Source: Granulosicoccus sp964449565
Lineage (GTDB): Bacteria > Pseudomonadota > Gammaproteobacteria > Granulosicoccales > Granulosicoccaceae
Length of the DNA stretch: 64,000 nucleotides
NCBI GenBank assembly: GCA_964449565.1
Contig: CAYUZB010000005.1
Location: 1-64,000 of the forward strand
Reading direction: 5' to 3'
Within the stretch, counting starts at the first letter, position 1. Every line of letters starts with the position of its first letter. Of this stretch, positions 18,486 to 26,366 are shown piece by piece. The translations under genes and the position numbers were made by a program. A model generated the notes under the pieces. The model did not search any database and was not told where the DNA came from. It saw only the letters and a program-made list of their open reading frames with translations.

Positions 18486-19553
18486 TCATGCGGCACTGGC
18501 ATAACTGTGCCAGAACTCATCACTGTTCCATTCAACGGCCAAGGTCCGAGTATAGGTCAGGGCCGTACAGTACTCATATGCGTAGTCGCGAAGCGATTCG
18601 AGTTGTTGCTCGGCATAGCCATCGGCTGAAACCGTGTGAAGATCAGCGAGCCAGCTTTCCGCGTCAACCGGTTTGAACAAGCCATCGATATCATGTAGTT
18701 CGATATCGCTATTGGGTGAGCAGATTGCTGGAACTCCAAGCGCGGCTGACTCGATAAACTTGATATGCGATTTTGCTTGATTGAATCGAGTATCTGTCAA
18801 CGGTGCCAGCGTTGCCCGTTTACCGGCAATGATCGATGGAAGTTCGAAGTAATCTATCCATTGGGATGATTGCAATTGTGCAGCTGGTAGGGATTCGGCG
18901 CCGTCGAGTTTGCCAACGATATGCAGTTTTGCAGCAACACGTTCTGCGAGAAATGTTGCTAGCGTGGACATGATAGATCTGAAATCTGCATCGTGACTTC
19001 GCGTACCGGGAAGATAGGCCAGCTCAATCGAGGCTTTTGTTTCAGATCGTTGAAAATTCGCATGCTGTAACCAGTATTCGGACAATCCGTTTCGCAGCAG
19101 TAAGATGTGTTTGTTCGGAAACGTGTTTGTCGCGTGATCGGCGATGGCTGGTGTTGATGCTGTTATGTGTGAAAAACCCTGTAGCGCTTTTGCGTGATCG
19201 GCAAATTGGGCGGCCACTTTTTTCGCCCGAGCAAAACCATTGATGACTCGTGGAGATTCCACAGCCAGATCTGGATCGAAAATAAGATCATCGAAATCGG
19301 CGACCAGTTTCACATCGTGCCTCAGACAAGTGCTGACCAGTCGGTGTAGCTTGCGACTGGTCACAGGACGAAGGCAGCTGACAATGTCATAGCGTTCGAC
19401 GATGCCAGGATCGAGGGCAGCCAGTGTCGTGACATCCGCTCGGAACCCATGGCTGCGCAGAGCTTCAGCCATATTGAAACAACGATAGCGCGTCGAGCCG
19501 TCGCCATAGGGTTGAGCATCCAGCCTGCCACCGGTCACGAACAGTATGTTCAT
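18486..19553 (-). CDS. Glycosyltransferase (GT-B, GT4-like)
   Basis: From the ATG at 19553 the protein begins MNILFVTGGRLDAQ and has 355 residues; the longer open frame to 19754 is unconserved. A GGGA-like ribosome site precedes this ATG. The sequence shows the GT-B order: an N-terminal DGSTRYRCFNMAEALR, a central VADFDDLIFDP as in GT4-like enzymes that use a D-D motif, and a C-terminal FIESAALGVPAICSPNSD in the donor-binding place. It is the first gene of a three-gene leftward operon and is divergent from kpsC. Confidence 0.8.
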   Translation of the reverse strand: MNILFVTGGRLDAQPYGDGSTRYRCFNMAEALRSHGFRADVTTLAALDPGIVERYDIVSCLRPVTSRKLHRLVSTCLRHDVKLVADFDDLIFDPDLAVESPRVINGFARAKKVAAQFADHAKALQGFSHITASTPAIADHATNTFPNKHILLLRNGLSEYWLQHANFQRSETKASIELAYLPGTRSHDADFRSIMSTLATFLAERVAAKLHIVGKLDGAESLPAAQLQSSQWIDYFELPSIIAGKRATLAPLTDTRFNQAKSHIKFIESAALGVPAICSPNSDIELHDIDGLFKPVDAESWLADLHTVSADGYAEQQLESLRDYAYEYCTALTYTRTLAVEWNSDEFWHSYASAA

Positions 19554-19706
19554 GTTATGTCCCGAGAGCTCAGATGAGCAATAGGCGTTGGGATATTCTG
19601 CATATCCGAAAAATGCAATTTGGAGGCCATCAACAATGCCCTTCAGACCGATCAGCATGCGGTTTTTAGATCTTTTTGACCGGTTTGGCGACCGCGGCGC
19701 GATGGC

Positions 19707-21833
19707 GTGGTTTCTGCTACATCTCAGTATCGGGATCGACACAAGATATCGCACTTGAAATCCAGTTCAGCACCACACACCGAAGCAGGCATTCATGCGA
19801 TCGCCACATCTGCCGGCATCAGGGCCATTGTGCATTTGCCGAATTTTCTCGGTGTTGATTCAGTTGTCTCCCCGGCGGTTGCGGACGCGCGCAACCTGGA
19901 TGTCTCGATGGTTGTCGTTTGGGGACGAAAGGAGAGTGCCGAACCGGCTCTGGCTTTGGCGTCTGAACGAGATTTACCGGTCGTCTATATCGAGGACGGT
20001 TGGGTACGTACTTCATCTGCCGATGCGCATTCACGACGTGTTTATTCTTTGTTGGTCGATCATGAAGGTGTGTACTACGACAGCACAACACCTTCCGAAC
20101 TTGAAAATTTGTTGAACCTGCCAGATGCTCAATTCTCCGTCCATTGTGGTGCCGCTGAGCGCAAGGAAGCGCAAGATTGCCGCGCGCTTCTGATCGATAA
20201 CAGTATTACCAAATACAATTTTTGCCAGCGTGCTGATGCAAGCGACGTCAAACAGGATGAACGGGACCTGGTTCTTGTCATTGATCAAACTCTGGATGAT
20301 GCGTCTCTTGCCTACGGTGATATGTCTGCCAGGCAGTTCGAAGAGATGCTCGATGCCGCCATTTCGGAGAATCCGCATTCGCGAATTGTGGTCCGCACGC
20401 ATCCGGATGTTGTTTCAGGGCGCCGCGCAGGTTACCTCGGCAGTCTTGCCGTTTCAAAGGGGCTTGAGATCAGCGCCAAAGGTGATAATCCGATAGATTG
20501 GTTGAAGCATGCGGCGAAAGTGTATGTCGGGACATCTCAGATCGGTTATGAAGCACTGCTCTGCGGCGCAGACGTCCATGTGTTTGGAAAACCGTTCTAC
20601 GCAGGGTGGGGGCTAACCAATGACCGTCAACCGATCCCACGTCGAGTACAAAAGCGCAGTGTCGATGAACTCTTCTTCGCAGCACACATTGCCATAGCTC
20701 ATTATTGTCACCCGGTGACCGGTGACAACTGGACGCTGCGTGAGTGTCTGGCCCATGTCTGTCTGCAGCAACATGAATTTGCGCGAAACGCACGGGCCTT
20801 TGTCGGTTATGGAATTACGCTTTGGAAGCGTCGTTATCTGCGTCAATATCTTCGATCGCCCGCTGGGAGTTTGCGTTTCGCCAGTGCCTGCAGCCGATCT
20901 CCAGAGGAAACCGCATTGACCTGGAGTTTTCGAGATGAGTCAGAAGGACGTAAGCCTTTGAGTGGCAGCGTGCATCGCATCGAGGATGGTTTCCTGCGTT
21001 CACGTGGTCTGGGATCGGACTTCGTCGCACCGGCATCAATCGTGGTCGACGGTAGCGGACTGTATTTTGACCCATCGAGTGCCAGTGATCTTGAAAACCT
21101 TTTGCAGAGGCATGACTGCACACCAGCGGAAGTCTCCCGCGCGGCACGATTGCGGCGACAGATCCTTGCTGCTGGTGTCAGTAAATACAATGTGGGTCGA
21201 GATACGCGAAAACTTGAAGCACCAGCGGACAAACCATTATTGCTGGTCGTGGGGCAGGTCGCTGATGATGAATCGATACGGCGTGGGTCCCAGGACATTG
21301 GCGGTAATCTCGCATTGTGCGAAGCTGCACGAAAGGACAATCCGCAGGCCCATATTGTTTTCAAACCGCATCCGGATGTTGTTAGCGGTAATCGAATTGG
21401 CGAGATACCGGAAGATGTCTTGCTCAGTATTGTCGATGACATCGTTGTTGATATCAATATCATTGATTGCATAGAGCAGTGTGATGAATTACACACGATC
21501 ACATCCCTATCAGGATTCGAGGCATTACTGCGCAACAAGACTGTCGTGACCTATGGGCTACCTTTTTATGCGGGTTGGGGTTTGACCCGTGATCGGCATG
21601 ATCTGGTGCGCAGGACCCGAGCCAGGACATTGGATGAGCTGGTTTACCTCAGCCTGATTGCCTATCCCAAATACCTGGATATCGAGAGCGGTGAATTCGT
21701 TCGGCCGGAAGATCTGGTCAGTATGATGGCACGCGAGACTCGCGTATCGACAAGCGCGGCGGGCAGCCGCGCTCCTCGTCTTTGGCGCAAGGCGCGAAAT
21801 ATCGTCAAGGCGATACGTTACTCGGCCGCATAA
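19707..21833 (+). CDS. kpsC: Capsule poly-Kdo linker transferase KpsC
   Basis: KpsC is a two-domain beta-Kdo transferase that, with KpsS, builds the short poly-Kdo linker on lyso-phosphatidylglycerol in group 2 capsules. Both tandem halves are visible. The first has YIEDGWVRT at about residue 90 and GKPFYAGWGLTNDR at about 300. The second has RIEDGFLRSRGLGSDFVAP near 420 and GLPFYAGWGLTRDR near 615, with HPDVVSG in both. The length of 708 residues is normal. A GTG at 19707 is used, but the true start could be a little downstream. The end overlaps the convergent GT2 gene by 16 bases. Confidence 0.93.
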   Translation: MVSATSQYRDRHKISHLKSSSAPHTEAGIHAIATSAGIRAIVHLPNFLGVDSVVSPAVADARNLDVSMVVVWGRKESAEPALALASERDLPVVYIEDGWVRTSSADAHSRRVYSLLVDHEGVYYDSTTPSELENLLNLPDAQFSVHCGAAERKEAQDCRALLIDNSITKYNFCQRADASDVKQDERDLVLVIDQTLDDASLAYGDMSARQFEEMLDAAISENPHSRIVVRTHPDVVSGRRAGYLGSLAVSKGLEISAKGDNPIDWLKHAAKVYVGTSQIGYEALLCGADVHVFGKPFYAGWGLTNDRQPIPRRVQKRSVDELFFAAHIAIAHYCHPVTGDNWTLRECLAHVCLQQHEFARNARAFVGYGITLWKRRYLRQYLRSPAGSLRFASACSRSPEETALTWSFRDESEGRKPLSGSVHRIEDGFLRSRGLGSDFVAPASIVVDGSGLYFDPSSASDLENLLQRHDCTPAEVSRAARLRRQILAAGVSKYNVGRDTRKLEAPADKPLLLVVGQVADDESIRRGSQDIGGNLALCEAARKDNPQAHIVFKPHPDVVSGNRIGEIPEDVLLSIVDDIVVDINIIDCIEQCDELHTITSLSGFEALLRNKTVVTYGLPFYAGWGLTRDRHDLVRRTRARTLDELVYLSLIAYPKYLDIESGEFVRPEDLVSMMARETRVSTSAAGSRAPRLWRKARNIVKAIRYSAA

Positions 21834-23713
21834 GTGGGCTTTTCGCTGTCTAGCGACAAGTTGGGATTCCAGTAAGGGTCATTGTTGATCACACTCAGCC
21901 AGCGTTGCCTTAGAGTTTCGCACTCGCGTTTGAAGCGTGCAGCCTTTGCCGGCGAGTCATCGGCTCCACGGGAGACTGATTCGTGGTGCAACAAAGTCAC
22001 AAACGGTAAAAGGACGTTGTCATACCCATGACTTGCCACTCTTAGGCAGAGGTCCACATCGTTGAACGCGACTTGCAAGGCTTCTTCATCAAACCCTCCG
22101 CTATTGATGAACACGTCCCGACGAATGGCAAGACAGGCGGCGGTCACCGCAGATGTCTGGTGAGCAAGGCAGAGCTTGTGCAGATATCCGCTGTCGCGAT
22201 CCGATGCAAATCGATTCACATGCCCGGCAAGCCCTTTCATACCCATGACAATGCCGGCATGTTGTACACGAGAATTGGCGTACAAGAGTCTCGCACCGAC
22301 ACAACCACAGGTAGCTTGCCTGGCCTGGGCAACCAACTCTTCAAGCCAACGACCGTCTATCACTTCCGTGTCATTGTTCAATAGAACGACTATATCTGCC
22401 GATGATTCTCGAACGGCAGCATTATTGATTGCGGAATAATTGAATTCACCTGGAAATGCTGTGAAGGATACGCGAGGCTCATCATCAAGCGCTTGCTTGA
22501 AAGAAAAGAACCCGGGCTCAGCGCTATCGTTGTCCATCACCCTAATGTGGTAATTCGGGTAAACGGTAAGTTTGAGGATGGATTCGACACAGGCGCGCAG
22601 TATCGGTTCTCGGTCACGCGTAGGAATGATGATGTCGACATCCGGCGCTGGATCAGGTAACGGCCACCGGGTACGAAACAGGCTCGGAACGGTTGCGGGA
22701 ATGATTCGTGGGCGTAGATTGTCTTCCGGTATTCTGCTCTGCCAGTACTGTTCAAGTACTTGTCTGTCATTTTCACCAATAGAGAACCATTGATCTTTCG
22801 ATTTTGATTTGCGAGCAGAATACAAGACCGCCGGTATTCTGAGCACGTCATCAGTTGTGAGAACGTGACTGGCGCGCATCAGAAAATCATATTCTTTCGA
22901 ATTGCCTAGCGAATCGTCAAGTCCGCCGAGTTTTTCAAACAAAGCTCGGGTACACGAAAATACGCGTCCGATATAGTTTCCTGATTGCAACAGCGTGATG
23001 TCCCAGGAGGGTTTCATGACGCCATGTAGAGCTTGACCGCTTGTATCTATAAGCTGATGATCGCTGTAGCACAATTGAACCTGAGGGTTTGCATTGAGAT
23101 GCGTAAGAAGAATTGCCTCGGCATCTTCATGCAAAATGATCTCATCAGAGGTGATGAGCAAAGCATCATTGCTGGATTCTCTATCCGGATTCTGGGGTAG
23201 GCGCGAACCGCCATCGGGATGCCGCAACAACCATTCGCCATAGTCCGGTTCTTCCCGAAAAGCACGCATGAATTTGTCATAGCTTTCATACGATACGGTT
23301 CGCCGACATTTTTTTTTCATGCGATCCATTGCGAATCCTCGACTGAGGCGAGACAGCTCGATATGAATATCTGTTCGCTCAGGGGTAGCCCGGTTTGCCA
23401 TTTCGCGATCTATCGAGATACCCAGCTCTTTCAGTCGTGAACGGATGTATACGATCCGTCGACTTAAACCGGTTACACCGAGTTGCAGGGACGCAGTATG
23501 ATCCTTGAAGTGCAGATCCAGGCCGGCGCCCATGGATTCGCTGCCCGAATATACGCTCAGCATGTACCAGCCAGCGGCAAGGTTGCAGTGGCTGCGAAAA
23601 GCGGATTTATTGTCTGACGAATCCCCCATGCCAGTTGTTGGAATGAGATCCAGTTCAACTATGAGCCCGAGGTGCTTGCGTAGACGTGTGTTGAGACTTT
23701 GGCGGCTTGTCAT
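21818..23713 (-). CDS. Glycosyltransferase family 2 with reduced N-terminal GT-A-like domain
   Basis: Starting at the ATG at 23713 (MTSRQSLNTRL) the protein has 631 residues; the frame is open to 23815. The C-terminal half is a full GT2 domain: PDVDIIIPTRDREPILRACVE, the DXD-like VVLLNNDTEVID, and FNDVDLCLRV. The N-terminal half resembles the first GT-A domain of two-domain O-antigen/rhamnan type enzymes. It keeps CYSDHQLID, KPSWDITLLQSGNYIGR and the GGLDDS segment. The part that normally carries the first nucleotide-binding strand seems to be missing, so one active site is likely. Confidence 0.85.
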   Translation of the reverse strand: MTSRQSLNTRLRKHLGLIVELDLIPTTGMGDSSDNKSAFRSHCNLAAGWYMLSVYSGSESMGAGLDLHFKDHTASLQLGVTGLSRRIVYIRSRLKELGISIDREMANRATPERTDIHIELSRLSRGFAMDRMKKKCRRTVSYESYDKFMRAFREEPDYGEWLLRHPDGGSRLPQNPDRESSNDALLITSDEIILHEDAEAILLTHLNANPQVQLCYSDHQLIDTSGQALHGVMKPSWDITLLQSGNYIGRVFSCTRALFEKLGGLDDSLGNSKEYDFLMRASHVLTTDDVLRIPAVLYSARKSKSKDQWFSIGENDRQVLEQYWQSRIPEDNLRPRIIPATVPSLFRTRWPLPDPAPDVDIIIPTRDREPILRACVESILKLTVYPNYHIRVMDNDSAEPGFFSFKQALDDEPRVSFTAFPGEFNYSAINNAAVRESSADIVVLLNNDTEVIDGRWLEELVAQARQATCGCVGARLLYANSRVQHAGIVMGMKGLAGHVNRFASDRDSGYLHKLCLAHQTSAVTAACLAIRRDVFINSGGFDEEALQVAFNDVDLCLRVASHGYDNVLLPFVTLLHHESVSRGADDSPAKAARFKRECETLRQRWLSVINNDPYWNPNLSLDSEKPTYAAE

Positions 23714-23888
23714 GTGATGCACTGCGGTGTTTTCATAGTATAGCGTGAAGTGCTTCACGTGGATTAGTAATCGAGGAGGTTCAACGTCATTTTTCCGTTG
23801 TTTTGCCCGGTTCACTAATTGGTCGAAAAAACAGATTGAAACGCTATACCGTCAACAAATTGGTTTTATCGCGGTGGCGACGCGCAAA

Positions 23889-23916
23889 TTGACAGTGCAT
23901 CATTGGCCCATAATAA
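23889..23916 (+). promoter_or_regulatory. Candidate sigma-70 promoter of the G8 lipoprotein gene
   Basis: TTGACA at 23889-23894 is followed after 16 bases by TAATAA at 23911-23916. It lies in the divergent intergenic region, 24 bases before the ATG at 23940. The -35 is perfect; the -10 is partial. Confidence 0.4.
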
Positions 23917-23939
23917 AAACTATAAATCGGGTCCACAGG

Positions 23940-26366
23940 ATGTTTAATCTTCGTCCACGAACAATCTTCCTTCTTTCAATGGTCTCTGTGCTGACTGCCT
24001 GTGGTGGTGGTTCTGGCAATTCTACAGGGTCACCGAATATCCCTTTCGAAGACGCCCCGGATACCAGCATGGCTACCGCGGATATCAGCGTGGCCACGCG
24101 CTGGTCTGATCCAGCGACCTGGGGTGGTGCGGTTCCCGCGGACAATACCGAAATTCTGATCCCACGCGGCCAGACCATCATCCTTGACCAGGATGTATCA
24201 GCTGCAACCCTGACTATTAATGGAGCTCTCGTTTGTGACAATCGAGATCTGGCCTTAAGCGCTCGTTGGATTATGGTGCATGGCAATCTTGAATGCGGTA
24301 CCGCTGAAAAACCCTTTTTGAATCGTTTTGATATTACGTTGACCGGCAATGACAAGGATGAATCAGTCATGGGTATGGGGACCAAGACGATCGCTGCCAT
24401 GGGTGGTGGTGTTATCTCGTTGCATGGTCAGCCGCGCACCAGTTGGTTGATGCTCAACGGCACCGTCAATCCAGGTACCAGGGAGATCCGCACTGAATAC
24501 GCGACTAACTGGCGCGCTGGAGACACCATCGTGGTGACTTCGACTGCTGATTCCATGCATGAAGCCGAAACACACGTTATCCAGAGCATCAACGGTGAAT
24601 CGATCACACTCAATCGAGCACTGGAGCATCGCCACTTTGGCGAGGTGCAGTCTTTCTCCAATGGACAACGCAACTGGGATGTTGACACACGGGCGGAAGT
24701 CGCTTTGTTGTCTCGCAATATTCGTATTCAAGGTGATGAGGCATCCGAAGCAGATCGCTTTGGTGCACACATGATGATCATGGAAGGTTCGATCGGTTTG
24801 ATCTCTGGTGTTGAATTTCGTCGAGTGGGGCAAGAGGGTATTCTCGGACGGTATCCATTTCACTGGCATATAGCTAATAACGTTGAAGGTCAGTACATTC
24901 GCAATTCGTCCATTGTCAGAAGCTACAATCGCTGTATCACTGTTCATGCTTCGCATAATGCACTTGTTGAGGATAACGTTTGCATGGACCACGTTGGTCA
25001 CGGCTTCTTTCTCGAAGACGGTGGTGAGACCGGTAATGTATTCAATCGCAATCTTGGATTGCTCACCCGTCGGCCGAGTGATGAAGTTGCATTGATACCC
25101 AGCGACATCCAGCAAGGCGAAGCCGCACGAGGCCCTTCAACGTTCTGGATCTCGAATGGGGATAATACTTTTATTGGCAATGCTGCTGCGGGATCCGACG
25201 GTCTTGGATTCTGGTATGACACGGATGAAACGGTTTCTGGTTCCTCCGAGGGCCTTTCGCGTTACCGCAATGTATCACCGATGTTTTCAAAGTTTGGTGA
25301 GTTTCGGGACAACCGTGTGCACTCTTCTGACATGGCTTTCAGTACCTGCACGCTTGATAGTGGACCAGCTGGCTATTTGCCGCCTGAGCGCGCTCAGTTC
25401 CACAATCTGACAGTTTTTACGGGTGGTGATGGAGCTGTTTGGCCGTGCGAAGGTGACCAGATTTTTACCGAACTCAAAGTGACTGATACCGGACATGCTC
25501 ATCATGCGGGTTTTGTTGCTCCACGACCAGTCACGGTAAGAGATTCTTTGTTTGTGGCAAACAGCAAGTTGTCTGATGGTGGACGCGGTCGTCAACGTAG
25601 TGCCATCGGTATTTACGACTTTGGTGTGGATTTGCGCAATGTACACTTTGCCAATTTTAACAATGAGTACGGAGGCAATTTCATGTTTGGTGCGCGGGAT
25701 GCCGATGTGCGTATTACCAATAATCCGATTTCAGGTGTAACTCTGGCCGATTCCTACCTCTATTATGACCGGCGCAATCAAGCCGAAGATATGCGACCTT
25801 CGGCATGGGGTGCTGTAATTCATGATGAAGATGGCAGTTTGGGCTTGGGCGCCGGAACCGCACTGGTGGCTGATCATCCTATGATGACCGATTCAACCTG
25901 TACTGATGTTTTTGCTACAGGGCGCTTGTGTGGTAATCGATATGCTCGTATAAAAATGGATTTTGACGGACGTAAAAGCTTGCCGCCTGTCAGACATCTG
26001 CGAAGTGATGGGCGTGAGGCCATAGGCCGACCTTTGGCTGAGCGAGCGCACTACCAAAGTGTTGTTTCAGTCAATCACAATCGTTATCACTATGCCTATG
26101 AGTTTGATGCCAGTGTTCTCAATACAGGATCACTGGAAGCCAGTATTCAGTTCGCTCACAATGATGACACAGCCGTTCTGGAATTTCGTAACCTGCCGTC
26201 CAATGCAAGGGTCCGAACGAGCGGTTTTACCGACGCCGGCAGTGTTGATGCGCTCAAGCAAGGGGCAGGGCGTCAGTACGTATACGATGGTCAGTCAGTA
26301 TTTGTGAAGCTCAGGGCGTCAGGGGAGATCTGGGGCGCAAAGGATAAGGTTTCGTTGTCTTGGTAA
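23940..26366 (+). CDS. G8-domain beta-helix lipoprotein (CEMIP/TMEM2-like)
   Basis: The ATG at 23940 gives a lipoprotein signal (VSVLTAC, lipidated Cys21, then a Gly/Ser linker). Residues of about 50-180 form a G8-like domain: WSDPATWGGAVPADNTEILI and later LNGALVC, WIMVHGNLECG. A parallel beta-helix follows, with FHWHIANNVEGQYIRNSSI, NRCITVHASHNALVEDNV and GHGFFLEDG. These are hallmark segments of the animal hyaluronan-degrading proteins CEMIP (KIAA1199) and TMEM2 and their bacterial relatives. It is probably on the cell surface and acts on a polysaccharide. The end overlaps the convergent sulfatase gene by 76 bases. A catalytic role is inferred from the family only. Confidence 0.8.
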   Translation: MFNLRPRTIFLLSMVSVLTACGGGSGNSTGSPNIPFEDAPDTSMATADISVATRWSDPATWGGAVPADNTEILIPRGQTIILDQDVSAATLTINGALVCDNRDLALSARWIMVHGNLECGTAEKPFLNRFDITLTGNDKDESVMGMGTKTIAAMGGGVISLHGQPRTSWLMLNGTVNPGTREIRTEYATNWRAGDTIVVTSTADSMHEAETHVIQSINGESITLNRALEHRHFGEVQSFSNGQRNWDVDTRAEVALLSRNIRIQGDEASEADRFGAHMMIMEGSIGLISGVEFRRVGQEGILGRYPFHWHIANNVEGQYIRNSSIVRSYNRCITVHASHNALVEDNVCMDHVGHGFFLEDGGETGNVFNRNLGLLTRRPSDEVALIPSDIQQGEAARGPSTFWISNGDNTFIGNAAAGSDGLGFWYDTDETVSGSSEGLSRYRNVSPMFSKFGEFRDNRVHSSDMAFSTCTLDSGPAGYLPPERAQFHNLTVFTGGDGAVWPCEGDQIFTELKVTDTGHAHHAGFVAPRPVTVRDSLFVANSKLSDGGRGRQRSAIGIYDFGVDLRNVHFANFNNEYGGNFMFGARDADVRITNNPISGVTLADSYLYYDRRNQAEDMRPSAWGAVIHDEDGSLGLGAGTALVADHPMMTDSTCTDVFATGRLCGNRYARIKMDFDGRKSLPPVRHLRSDGREAIGRPLAERAHYQSVVSVNHNRYHYAYEFDASVLNTGSLEASIQFAHNDDTAVLEFRNLPSNARVRTSGFTDAGSVDALKQGAGRQYVYDGQSVFVKLRASGEIWGAKDKVSLSW

